DNA of 64,000 nt, from the NCBI GenBank assembly GCA_019925095.2, contig CM034398.1:10617001-10681000 (forward strand), written 5' to 3'. This document shows positions 43,101-53,600 of this stretch, one piece after another. Position numbers and translations under genes: made by a program. This DNA comes from Dendrolimus kikuchii. Its lineage: Eukaryota > Arthropoda > Insecta > Lepidoptera > Lasiocampidae. The first letter of the stretch is position 1. Each line of letters begins with the position of its first letter. The notes beneath the pieces are model-generated. The model saw only the letters and a list, made by a program, of their open reading frames with translations, made no database searches and was not told the origin of the DNA.

Positions 43101-43256
43101 GGGCATGTGGAAAGAATACATGATGAAAGAATGGGCCTAAATGGCGCTCTGTTGTTCGTGCCTACCCCGCAAGGGAACTGGCGTGAAGTTATGTATGTAT
43201 GTATGTATGTACAAAAGAAGATTCAAAATAGGTGCAAATGGCGGTCTTATCGCTGA
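40143..43256 (+). CDS. RTE-clade LINE: endonuclease + reverse transcriptase
   Basis: A 1037-codon frame with no stop. The likely usable ATGs are at 40152 or 40182; the GC-rich element sequence begins around 40180. Residues ~84-330 form an APE-type endonuclease (IGTWNVRG, TETKRKG, GGVGVVLS, IIMCGDLNGWVG, DLILIDSRLR, LETDHYLVISRF). Residues ~560-810 form the reverse transcriptase (DAQGGFRNGRGCMDQ, FVDLEKAFDRV, GVRQGCVLSALLF, and catalytic LLYADDAVLLA with YADD at 799-802). The C-terminus has MLRWFGHVERIHDERM, typical of RTE elements. The 3' end is a (TATG)n repeat instead of poly(A), also RTE-like. After HDERM the frame jumps to NGALLFVPTPQGNW, suggesting a small in-frame loss of the usual C-terminal segment. 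Whether it is active is uncertain. Confidence 0.92.
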   Translation: MKCMCLNVYINGVMSEACSSRSPLAQRATILTRVHTRAVHDRASPAGDAHRCAPVGVNSRACGEGGRHPSRSAKPGGSRGAECRIGTWNVRGGMKDKMDEMIDIMNERSLDALCLTETKRKGCDIDDLPGGMLALWSGVDLDERASGGVGVVLSTRFVSGVKDYCLVNPRLLWVRLKLGITRVFLVAAYAPVSSADPQELEKFWESVREILDLAEGNERIIMCGDLNGWVGTKRDGLEAVLGPYGDKRVNDAGRPIIDVCMERNLLVSNTLFHHKDIHTYTWGMNDQKSMIDLILIDSRLRNTIMDTRAYRGPTLETDHYLVISRFVGLFRKWRHWRVRTNFGELERIKCEKLEDVSVRSMYARLVEERLAKADFSDLDVDNDWDSMKESIVESAKEACGCAKRHITTKGDEWWDADVKSSVERKRKAWLDYVASLQQNDSMKEMKKEIYRLCKNETKALVKEKRESIKLKEEEKLTENFKANTKLFWREVKKSRGCSSASRMERIKSKAGDVLANPQEVLARWSEYFREMYDDIPDAGTTTESVTDSEESASEITLEEIEWSIRSLKNGKAGGIDSVSAEMIKYGGTCVRDAFLSLCNLCWRTGKVPKDWRRAVIVPLYKGKGSRMECASYRAISLISTASKVYTKIIEKRMRVVSDGLLWDAQGGFRNGRGCMDQVFSLRNIVEKQLAMGRKVFCGFVDLEKAFDRVVRKELWDILPGYGINGQLMRAVQSTYEDCMACVRVDGSLSPWFDVNIGVRQGCVLSALLFILYLDDCLQRIRLMDVGVRMSDLVVSTLLYADDAVLLAESPSELQTLVTMMKDDCQARGLHLNAKKTKVMVFEREETRTNARIMVDDVMLEQVNEFVYLGCAFSRDGRYTADIERRVNLGNSLNGALGKLLGAKNLSQKAQLAIHNAVLVPTLTYGSESWVWTREHESRVNAVEMRALRKICGVTLADRVRNTEVRKRVGLKESVGVKVRKGMLRWFGHVERIHDERMGLNGALLFVPTPQGNWREVMYVCMYVQKKIQNRCKWRSYR
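40178..43212 (+). mobile_element. RTE-type non-LTR retrotransposon insertion
   Basis: Base composition changes sharply to GC-richer at about 40178. The element ends with (TATG)n at about 43188-43212. No clear target-site duplication was found, as is common for RTE. The sequence just after it (GGTGCAAATGGCGGTCTTAT) looks like another lepidopteran repeat, so the insertion may be into or beside an older element. Confidence 0.75.
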
Positions 43257-44402
43257 TAGAGGTCTTTTCCAGATAACGTTGGGATGGAGAGAGAAATACG
43301 ACACAATAGTTAGGACGGGTTTTTTGTTGCACAATATTCGAAGAACATTTAAATCTAGATATTTATATTATTATATTTCCTTTGCTATTACATTAATTGA
43401 CGTAATTAAGTAATTTAAATTAAATAAAAATATAATGACCCAATATCAGACACTGAGTACTGTGGACAAAAACCAGGTAAGATAAAACTTGTAATAATAT
43501 CAACATGAACTTATTTTAAAGATTCAGTACTCATTTTGGCATAAATTGAACCCTTAAAGATTTTATATTCGTCCGTTCATCTGTCTATGTGAATATGTGT
43601 GTTGCAACATTTTTCTCAAAAATTACTCTATGTATGTAGACGGAATTTGATACAAAGGCGCTACATATTGGAGTACAGTGTACTAAATATTAAGTGTACA
43701 TAAAAGATGTAGTTAGAGAGATTTTTAAAAATTATAAGGAACTTATTATTTTGGTTCAATATGTCTTGAGATGTCCGTTTCAAAAGAAGTCTATTTTAGA
43801 TTTAGAACGAGGCGGAAAATTCTGCAGAAGTTAAAAATATCAATAGTGAACCTTCGTCTCCTCTACAGAATGTTTCTTTGTACGTGCACTGAAACAGTTT
43901 AGTCTATTTTCATGCGTGGACGTTCTTTTGATTTCATTCCATCAATATAATCCGATCACGTATTTAGCTTGAATACTCGTATCCTATTTAATTATTATTT
44001 ATAGAATGCTAATTTGGTCAGGATCAGCGGAGGCAGCCGGCTTTTATAGATCGGAATGAACTAGGCAACGTGAAAGCGATGAAGGGCCGCGCTTTGTCGG
44101 TGCGTATAAAAGAAGCAGGTGCGTAAGGGTAAATTTCCTCCGACGAAAAAAATTCCTTACGTTAGACATGAAAAGGAAGGCATTTTCTAATAAACACACG
44201 CCTTTTGCTACCTTGGTAATGCTGAATGGTGAATTTTATACAATTTCAGCAGTAAATACCTGGACTGTGGCATATGAAAGACGGACATCAAAAATAAGTC
44301 CTATATTAGATTATAAACGAGAATGTCTCTGAGAATGAATGTTTGTTACTTTTTCACACAAAATTAATGAACTAATTTTGATGAAGTTTTATAGTAGGTA
44401 TA
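43257..44402. other. Intergenic, nothing coding
   Basis: AT-rich. A promoter-like patch GGTGCGTATAAAAGAAGCAG lies at about 44099-44118 with no downstream ORF. Confidence 0.4.
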
Positions 44403-44612
44403 TTAGGCGGCCCAGCAGACGTTGTCTTAGCTTATAAATAAAATTTAGAACCATATTGCAGCGCCACCTACCGAGTCCAATTGTGAATGTAAACCATCCC
44501 GAGACCCACTTGAACACATACGAAAAAAAATCGGTTCAACTGTTTAGGAAGAGTTTAGTGACATACACATGAACAGAAGAATTTTATATATAACATATAA
44601 TAGTATATAGTA
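44403..44612 (-). mobile_element. Helitron-like fragment
   Basis: On the minus strand it ends GACAACGTCTGCTGGGCCGCCTAA (CTAA, a permitted CTRR end) followed by T. It contains the block CAATATGGTTCTAAATTTTA and a TGTATGTCACTAAAC segment related to copies at 1300, 48120 and 54618. The 5' TC terminus is not certain. Confidence 0.6.
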
Positions 44613-45890
44613 AAAAGTTGAACCGGTTATAGCCTAAGTACATCATATGTTTTTTTTCCGGATTTTTTCTACCTTTAACCTCAAAGAAACGGTTTTTAGC
44701 AACAAAAAATCCTTAAACAGGTTTTATCGAATATACCGGTTTCAAGCAGGTTTTAAGATACACCTTCAAAGTGCAGCCGTGTGTTAACATTAAGTTTTCA
44801 GTCACTTAGAAACATATATTTATACTAGAAACAGTTATGTAATAATATAATAATAATAATTCATTTATTTCAAAAAACTGAGTATTACCATACTATACAA
44901 TTTTATATTATAAAATTATCTCAATGTTATCAAATTTCAAATTAATTCATGGCACAACAATTAATTAATAAAACAAATACTAGGGCATTACACCCTAGTC
45001 ACTATAATTATTATCAATGTTTCTGCTTCACGGCGTCAAAGGGACATGTATACCAAAATGACTTCAAGTATGGACTGATACTGACTGATATAGAGGTGGT
45101 AATTTTGGCGAAATAAACCGGCTAATGTAGGTTTATATTGCACATTACTGACGTGTATACTCCGAACGAAATAATTTACTAAAATCGATTTTAATTCAAA
45201 ACCGGTTAATTTTAAACTGATTCCATGCCTTGATGTTAAAACTAATCCAGCGTGACTTGGATAGCGGGGACATTTAATTTAAAATAAAGTAATAAGCTTT
45301 AATATAAGTAATCGGTGCATTTTACTGTTTGGCTGTAGCGCAGAAGCGGCAACAGTGGAAGGTGGTGGTAATTGCCGCTAGTGCACTGGAGTGCGACATC
45401 AGTAATTGCTCGGCGGGGTTCGGGGGACAGTGACAGTCGCCTGATGAATGGAGCCAGCGGAAAATTCACTAGGAGGAAAAAAGCTAGACATTGCTTTAAA
45501 TTAAAAATGTAGCACGCGCCCAATCTCGTTACGTCTGTCTTAATTCTACCCGGTTGGGTATCATCAGCAATGCTTGTTTATAACGAGTTTTCTAATTAGG
45601 GAAGCACGTAAGAGAGTCTTACGACATCTTAGGTTCAAGTAACTTTACATATTCAAATTAACATTTGCTCGCGACTTTCTCTACATCAGTAACAAAGACT
45701 AGAGTTATTTTGCTAAATAAAAAATTGAAGGTTATTTTCAGCAGGGTAATGGATTATTTAGTATGAAAATACATGATGAATCTCAGAAATTCCCGTAAAA
45801 GCTCGGGATAAGTACTGTTACTAAAGCATACATAACTATAATAGTTTTATTAAAATTTTTGTTGATCAATGAAAATTTCGCATTGCAATT
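44613..45890. other. Intergenic; GC-rich patch at 45340-45450
   Basis: No gene recognised. The patch GGCTGTAGCGCAGAAGCGGC to CGGCGGGGTTCGGGGGACAG has no coding support on either strand. Confidence 0.4.
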
Positions 45891-46580
45891 TTTTTTAAAT
45901 CATCTCTTTAAAGCATTCCCAAGAAAATTCCCGCGGATTTTCAAGGATAAAAAGTACTGTAGATTTTATGTCTAATAATTTGCTAACGATTAATGAAATC
46001 ATCATCGAAATCGGCCCCGTAGTTTTTATGTGAATCTCGAACAAACAGACACAAAAATGTAAGAAACAAAAGACTACAATTTTCTAATATTACTGGGATA
46101 TGCCCGCGTCTTCGTCCACACTTGACTTGAAATTTCCATGGCATTCCCGAGAGATAAATAAACAACAGCATTTAAAAAAGAATGTAAGCTATCGTTTTAG
46201 TAAAAGTTATGTCGGAATAAGCTAATTTTTATGTACCCGAACAACTACAAACCGCTCTCGGGAAATATCGCGCGAGATTCCAGCGATAAAAAATATCATA
46301 TTGATTGCATAAAATTTGCTATTGATCAGTGAAATCCCTTTGGAATTCGATTTTTTTTAAATCTAGCCATTTTAAATAATTCCCAGAAAACTTCCAGCGG
46401 ATTTCCCAGGATAAAAAGTAGCGCAGATTATAAGTCTAAGAATTTGCTGTCGATCAGCGAAAATCGCATCAAAATCGGCCCAGTAATTTTTATGTGAATA
46501 CCGCACAAACAGACAAACCGACAGACAAGAAATTTAAAAAAATGCGTAGTCCATCGTTTATATAGTGTATTCCAGTTATT
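45891..46580 (-). repeat. Cluster of three related repeat units
   Basis: Three partial copies of the family at 11775 and 28450 lie in the same reversed orientation. They are marked by GAAAATTCCCGCGGATTTTC, CGGGAAATATCGCGCGAGAT and GAAAACTTCCAGCGGATTTC. Each is followed by a GATAAAAAGTA-type block and a TTTGCTATTGATCAGTGAAA-type block. The full-length orientation marker GATATGCCCGCGTCTTCGTC is at about 46096. Confidence 0.7.
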
Positions 46581-47600
46581 TTTGTTTTAATAGCTTCAAT
46601 TTACAGACACAGCCGTTTTAGAATTTTATAATATTATATAGATAGATAATCAATCATCTCATGTTAAAAAATAATATAAACGTTATGTGATATTATTTTA
46701 AACGTAATTATTTGCGTTAAAAATTTAATGTCTTCACAAAATTATTTTACAGGTTTGATTCATTTGATCTAAAAAAAACTTATTTTAAACTTAGACCTAC
46801 ACTATATTATCTCTAAATCTAAGATATTAAATAACAAATCGTCAAAAAACGAGAGAAGAATGACGTGATGTGACGTTATCTAGTCATGCACGGTGTAGGA
46901 GTTTTCCAAAACTACATTTTTACTGAGAGATTGTCATTCTTAGTATTCATTATGAGGATGAAGATTAAATAATTCCGGAAAGTTAGTAGATATTTCATAT
47001 TTATTTATCATATTGACATATAACTTTTCTATTGTTTGACACAAATACTAGGATATGTCCGCGACTTAAAAGCAGATAATGACTACGGTAAAAAAATTCT
47101 TTGTCCATTCCATATTACTGTTTAATTCATACGTGAACGTTTTTTGAAGTTGCAATCTAAGACATAAATCTTCATCAGCTTATAAAATATTCACGTCTAA
47201 CTGTCAGTTTGTAAACGAATATACAACTTACGCACTAATGACTACAAAATTTAACAATCGATCTCCCGCAAAATGACCTGAGGGGTTATTCTCAAACGGC
47301 CTTCGTTGTTTGTTTAAGTTTTAGAACATTTTGAAGTGACACTTCTATATTGAAGTGAAACTTCTTTATAGACGGGGGGGGGGGGGGGGGGTTATTAGGA
47401 TTTTTTTCTGTCACGAAAAAGCGTTACGGCCGCGTAGAGAGGGTAGAAGGTATATCGCGTGGTGAGAGGCGGCATAATGTTAGAGTACACTGTGGATGTT
47501 TTTTTGGTTCCAGATCGAATTCAGTTTTTTTCTTTGATAAAATAAAATTTCTTTAAATAAAAAATGTATTCATTAAAATCTAATCAAATCATAATTTGCA
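46581..47600. other. Intergenic with an 18-base G run
   Basis: No genes. A homopolymer of 18 G lies at 47374-47391, preceded by two imperfect copies of TTGAAGTGA(C/A)ACTTCT. Confidence 0.6.
47374..47391 (+). repeat. (G)18 homopolymer
   Basis: Eighteen consecutive G residues. The true length may be uncertain because homopolymers are error-prone in assemblies. Confidence 0.85.
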
Positions 47601-47611
47601 GTAAACCTACG

Positions 47612-47885
47612 AAAAATCCACATGTATGCTGGGACATATAGTAGAAGTCGCAACGAACTTTTAACTTGAAGTTTTACAGGTTTTCAAATTGGACAAGTAC
47701 ATTAACAATCTGCCGGTAAAACTTCAAGTTAAAATTTTGTTGCGATTCGTTTTGCCGCTAGTCAGTTGCCATCGTTTTTCCACTTGTCCGTTGCGATTCG
47801 GTTTTCCACTTATCCGTTCTCATTTGTTTTTCCACTTGTCCGTTGAAGTTTCCCTTCTACTATGTGTCCTAGCACACATTTCGAT
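47612..47885. repeat. Long fold-back with internal tandem repeats
   Basis: The outer arm CACATGTATGCTGGGACATA plus TAGTAGAAG is mirrored by CTTCTACTATGTGTCCTAGC. The inner arm CGAACTTTTAACTTGAAGTT plus TTAC is mirrored by GTAAAACTTCAAGTTAAAAT. Between inner and outer right arms lie three to four copies of a ~26-base unit containing TTTTTCCACTTGTCCGTTG. Confidence 0.75.
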
Positions 47886-48119
47886 TTGTTTGCTTGAGTT
47901 TGATATATTTAAGTACATTTTTCATTGTATGTTCCATTTATTTTGTGTTTTATAGACTATATTATTGTAGTTTTAAAGAAATCTTTGTTCTTTGTTACTT
48001 TTACCTAAAATTTCATTCACTCTTTCGGGCTTATAGGACGAAAACGAACAACAATATGAGTTTGAGAGTAAGGCCTCAGTTCCTGATTGGTATAAGAGTG
48101 GCACGCATTTGTATTTACA

Positions 48120-48451
48120 TCTATATATATATAAAAGAAAGTCGTGTTAGTTACACTATTTATAACTCAAGAACGGCTGTACCGATTTGGCTAAAAATTG
48201 GTGGGGAGGTAGCTTAGAACCAGGAGACGGACATAGGATACTTTTTATCGTATTGGATCCGGTAGGTGGCGCTGAGATCGGGTTCTAGAATCCTCCCAAT
48301 CACTTTGGCCGATTTTGGTGATTTTGTTTTTGTGTGTTTGAGTGGGTCCCCGGATGGTTTAAATCCACAATTTGAACCGGTAGGTGACGCTGGGATCGGG
48401 TCCTAGATTTTTATTTTTTCAGAGCAGGACAACGTCTGCCAGGGCCGCTAG
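48120..48451 (+). mobile_element. Non-autonomous Helitron
   Basis: Starts TCTATATATATATAAAAG and ends GCCAGGGCCGCTAG, inserted between A and T. It includes ACTCAAGAACGGCTGTACCG and two diverged GGTAGGTGGCGCTGAGATCG-like blocks. It is 332 bp and non-coding. Confidence 0.85.
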
Positions 48452-48457
48452 TAATTT

Positions 48458-48600
48458 ATAATTAATAATCGGCAGACAAACACACACACATTGTATATCC
48501 CCAAATTAAGCAAGTTACGCTTGTGTTATGGGTAATATACAACGGACTACTCTGGGGCCGATCCCAGACACCCAGACCATAGTAAATAATTAGTTCTATT
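48458..48600 (-). mobile_element. SINE fragment (body of the 14679 family)
   Basis: On the minus strand, GGGTGTCTGGGATCGGCCCC, TATATTACCCATAACACAAG and TATACAATGTGTGTGTG match the tRNA-unrelated part of the SINE at 14679. The tRNA-like head is missing (5'-truncated). Confidence 0.75.
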
Positions 48601-49450
48601 ATTACTTTATGTTCAATTGTTTCGCTTTTTTGTAACATTCTAACGCATGATATATTTCTATTCATACGAAAACCAACTCTAACCGGATCGTTAAGTAGGA
48701 TGTAATCTCTGGGGAGCACTATGTTCCTCGCTGTCTATTTGGCAAGTACAAACTATCCCGGTGTATAGATTATCATACTTACGAGTAGTTTTGTTGCAGA
48801 AACAGTGTAATACTCTGGTTCCACCTACTGCCACTCCGCAGTCGATACATTAACGTCCAATACCTCTGAGCTTAACCACGCAAAGGGTCTGTGCGTAATA
48901 ATTTATTACTGGCTTGCTTCATATGGATGTATTACGTTAAGCTTGAAGCAGCAGTATTTATTGGATATATCAGCCAATTACTGGGTTCCCGAATTTTACG
49001 GGTCCTAAAAGACGCAACAACTTTCATTGTTTGTTTTTGAGGACATAATAAATTATTTGATCGAATAAACGCCAAATATTAATTTTGCTTTTTTTAGGAT
49101 AGAGTCATAAGTTCTGATCATATCACTGCAATTTAAAACTTATCAAGTTCTGTAAACTGATTCCATTAAATGTTTTGTTATTGAATTGGGAGATTGTTGG
49201 AGAAGGCCGAAGATAGGACGAAGTGGAAGTGGGTAGATTATGTGAACGATGACATAATTAAAAAATTGTGGTGTAAAAATGACGTTCAGATTGAATATTT
49301 TAAGTGGGCCTTCAGAGCCAAATTCTAAACTATGCTAAATAACGCAAACCACTCAAAGGAGTCTTGAGGCCGATTTTCACGAAAACTAATCTGTTACCCT
49401 TGTTATCAATCGAATCCGCTGATTTTGAATAAATAAGCACATTTTATATT
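48601..49450. other. Intergenic; possible decayed LINE end
   Basis: Around 49195-49330 a broken frame with EDRTKWKWVDYV resembles the C-terminal DR..WR segment of LINE ORFs, but is too decayed to assign. Confidence 0.3.
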
Positions 49451-49454
49451 ATTA

Positions 49455-50015
49455 TACTAAAATATAGTGTAGCTTGTAAGGATTGATTTCTGTGAAGGAA
49501 TGTCAAACGACAAACCAAGGGAAAGTGTTGTTTTTGTACAATATGTTTTATTTTCCATACATTAATTAAACATAAAATTGCGGCGATCATTTGTCCGCAC
49601 CTCATTTTGAAAGCGATCGGTGTTTACCCATTAACTGATTTGAATATTTGGGATCAAATAAGGTATGTTTTGACTGATAATTTATAGATAATTATTAAAA
49701 ATAGAATAATTCTCATCACTTCCATGTTGAATAAGCTGATTGATGTGTGAAAACTAGAACCTTTTATTTAAAAAAAATCTTTCCCTTGGTTCCCGTTTCA
49801 AATTTTTACAGATTTTGATTGGTATAATATAGAATGAATTCATTTTTCCAAAATTAGCCGATTAGATTCCAGATGAGGGTAATTTATTTTTCAAAAATCT
49901 AATGATACCACTTTAGTTTTCGTTAAAATCGGCCTCGACACTCCTTTGAGTATTCTTCGTTACTTCATATAGTTAAAGTATTTGGTCCTGAAGGCCAACT
50001 TGAAAAATTCACTCT
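49455..50015. repeat. Palindromic dispersed element, relative of 2290-2575
   Basis: The left part has GGAATGTCAAACGACAAACC and AAGGGAAAG. The right part has CTTTCCCTTGGTTCCCGTTT. This makes inverted ends, followed by the TTTTTCAAAAATCTAATGAT and CTTTGAGTATTCTTCGTTAC blocks shared with 2290-2575. Confidence 0.6.
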
Positions 50016-50552
50016 GTATATGCCAGAATATTGCAGTATAGACACAAAGACAAGGCATAAGCCAATTCACTTGCCTTCTTCTGTAATCCTGACAAAGAAA
50101 TTTATTATAAAACTCTTTTTGTTTTCACTTTTTCCCAATCATCCGGAATTGATAAGAAAAAAAGAATTTTATAATGAATTTCTCTGTCTTTATAATTTTT
50201 AGTTTTAGTTGACGTCTAAGTATATGCCCATTATTAGTTAGTAGATCTAACAGACGGTTTTGATGGGAAAGTTACAATACAACAGACACATAATTTAATT
50301 TTTTATCTTACTACTTCTCCGATTACGTTGTAAAACTGTAAAGAAAAACAAGCATTTTTAATTAAATCTATATAGTTATTTGAATTATATTTCATAGATT
50401 AATATTGTATTAATTTGCTATACAATAAAATAATTTTCAATTATTCAACCAAATAGTCTACCAAGTTTGATATCGACCGCGTCGATACTTCGAAACTTGA
50501 GAGGAATTTATCACAGAGCAGGTTCCATGTGGTATGAATGTATTTTGAAACA

Positions 50553-50587
50553 TATGATACGTAGTTAGTACGTCGGAACGTATCATA
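50553..50587 (+). promoter_or_regulatory. Inverted repeat just upstream of AKR start codon
   Basis: TATGATACG at 50553-50561 and CGTATCATA at 50579-50587 are exact complements, and a nested ACGTA/TACGT pair lies in the spacer. The right arm ends five bases before the ATG, so this could fold in the mRNA leader or be a palindromic binding site. Function is inference. Confidence 0.5.
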
Positions 50588-50591
50588 CAAA

Positions 50592-50654
50592 ATGGACGCC
50601 GGTGTGGGCTGGTCGGCTTACTTTCTATTGTTTGTTGCACTCAACGACGCTTTG
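50592..50654 (+). CDS. AKR exon 1, signal peptide
   Basis: ATG in context ACAAAATGG, then 21 codons (MDAGVGWSAYFLLFVALNDA...) with a hydrophobic core YFLLFVAL, ending at a TTG|GTAAGG donor in phase 0. It joins exon 2 (VRGSGVLTYKLNDG) to give a cleavable leader followed by the usual AKR start. It is too short to stand out on its own; it was found by matching the phase of exon 2. Confidence 0.8.
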
Positions 50655-53600
50655 GTAAGGATTTAATCACATTTTCCAATGTTCTCGCCTAACACAGTGC
50701 GCGGAGAATTATAAATTTTGCATATAATGAAAAACTAGTTTCCACTGAGCGCAATTTTAAGCCTTACTATAAAACTTGTATTTTATAAACAGTTTCTTTT
50801 ATTTACCTCACTATTATTGTTTGTTTTCCCTATTCTCGGCCTTGAATGCGAATGAAGTTTTTGAAGATCGGATAAATATTTCTTACAGATCATTGCTGAA
50901 TATAACATACTTATTGTATATACATATACAGACAAGTTCTACTCTGGCACACGCTATTAAATTTACCAAGCGTTGTAATTCTTGATAAATACCTATCTCA
51001 TTTATTTTAATATACGGTCTGTCAAGTACTTCTTGTCGCAATTTCATGACAATCAATAAATAACTATTAACTTTTATGGTATGGATATATTAAGAAATGT
51101 ATAATCTGTTCACAGATATGATAAATAATAATCGTAGGATGACTGTGGGAGTTGACACTTAGGCTTTGAGATAGGGTACCTATAAATTATACATTTTTTT
51201 AACTTGTTTTATCTACTATATCTCTATATAACTTTTGACATTGAGTTGTGTGGATAAGGATAATCAGTTCTTCTCGTTTTTTGGCTCGGTATTTAATGCA
51301 CGGTTTGGGTATCTCGCTAGTATTAATTAATTAATTATTAGTGAGTATCCAAATAGAATTAGAATAATCTTTAAGCAAATAGATTCATCTCTGCAGGAAC
51401 GGAGAAAGAATACAATTTCCTGCGGCCGGGCGGCTTGTCGTAAGAGGCAACAAAACAACCCACACCCAACCACCTGGTAGAGTATTTACCTGACTGGATG
51501 GCTACCACCCCTGCTCTAGAGTATGCCGCCATAACAACCTTGAGATGTGTTTCGGCATTAGTAACCAGGTTCTAGTCTCCCTTAAGAGTGCAGCAGCGCA
51601 TTTGTAGCACCTTTAGTGTTATAAATGTCTTTAGGTGATGGTAACCGCTTTCAATCAAGTGGGCCGTCTGCCTGTCTATTAAACTACTGCAATAAAAAAA
51701 TATAGGTACCAAGTTAAAATCAGACCCAATTTTTGTTAGACAAAGATAATTATTGCCTATAATATATACTATAACTATTGTTCTAAGAGTGTTCGCTAAA
51801 AAATAATGGTGAGTACTTTTTCAAATAAATCTCCCAATAAGCTGTTTAAGTTTCCGCTAGAAACTAACCCTATGATCGTTTACGAAAAATTCTCTTTAGC
51901 AATATACTTTTTACGAATTTTATTAATACGACAATGTAAGTACTTATTTAATTCGTTTAAGAATAAACATCAGAAAATATATTTCATTTAATATTATAAT
52001 TGTAAAGGTTACATCCCACGCCAAAATTCTATTGTTAGGCAATTGTTAATTTCTTCAGAAGTGGTAGTAAAGATGGGTATAATTAATATATAAGCAACCT
52101 TAATACGCAGAATCAGCACAAATTCAAGCTATATTTTCACCGATTATTAGCCGAGTAAATTCGCTGTGCGTATATTTCAAGACCCTTCGCAGATTACTTA
52201 CAAATTCGCTTTTTCTGTAAATAAATAATCGAATGTCAAATTAATATTGTCTGTTCTTTTTAAAACAAGCGCACACCACTTTAATCGGCTTTTGGTTCCG
52301 TAACTTAATGAAACAAACGAATTCATCTAGACGTTGATTTTTATTGACCTGGACTAAAATGACAGCTGCGATTGATCTTTTTTTATGATGTTTTTATAAA
52401 TGAGCTTATACTACAATACTATGCTCCAAGCTTGCAACATAAAAAAGTCGATCGCAGCTGTCATTTCAGTTCATGTAATTAAAAATCAGAGTATAGTAAT
52501 ATGTTACATTGAAGGTGGGGAACTTCGTCAGCAGAGAACTCCGTACACCTATCGTTATTTCCGTGTTTGAATGCTGAAGCTACGACGACAATAAATCGGT
52601 CACTAAAGTTTAATTCTATTTTCAAATTGTATTGTTTAAAAAAGGTAAAAAACGAGAAGTATACGAACTTACGCCACTGACGGACTTCCCCCATATTGAC
52701 TATATATGTTGACATGTCTCCGCGATACAGGGTAGTGTCCCAGAGCAGAAACCAATGTTATTACTGCATTGATTAAAAATAAGTAATTTTGTATAGTCCG
52801 GCTGTCTGTTGTCTGTCAATCTGCCGATTTATGTTACGACAGTTTTTCTCTATACTATCGATTCTATATTGATAAAATTTGGAAGAAAGTTATAAGTATT
52901 TTATAAGACGTTTATATAATAGGTTGGGGAAATAGTCTTTTCGCATATAGTATGTATGAACTTGTAATAAGATTTCTTTAGCTATACCATTCGTATCTGG
53001 CTGGTTTTGGTATCATTAAAAAGTCTTAATTTTAAAGAAGACAATTCCAAATTAAAATTAGAAAAATGTGTGATTTTCGTTTGTTTTTCTTATTGTTAAA
53101 ATTAGTGAATCTAAATAAAACATTCGATACATTTTAAAATTTTACTACAAAAAAGGTAAAATGCAACACAAGCCGCGAAAAAATGTTGTGATGTTTATGG
53201 ACCTAATGCAGTATCTGTGAGAGTAGCGCAAATTTGGTTTAAGCGTTTTCAATCCGGAAATTTTGATATCAAAGATGCACGTCGCTCTGATCGCCCTGTT
53301 ACGGACAAAATTGATGCCATTTTTGAAAAAGTGGAGCAAGATCGGCATATTAGTAGTTACGATGTAGCTGGAGAACTGAGAATTGTCCACAAAACGGTTT
53401 TGGCGCATTTGAAAAAAGCTGGGTACACAAAAAAGCTCGATATTTGGGTGCCTCATGAGCTCACTGAAAGAAACCTAATGAACCGTGTACTCATTTGTGA
53501 TTCTTTATTACGACGTAATGAAACTGAAGCATTTTTGCAGAAGCTGATAACTGGTGATGAAAAGTGGATCACGTACGCCAAGAACGTGCGAAAAAGATCG

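Noticed and set aside
44095..44130. TATA promoter of a gene
   Set aside because: TATAAAAG is present but no ORF or exon follows downstream.
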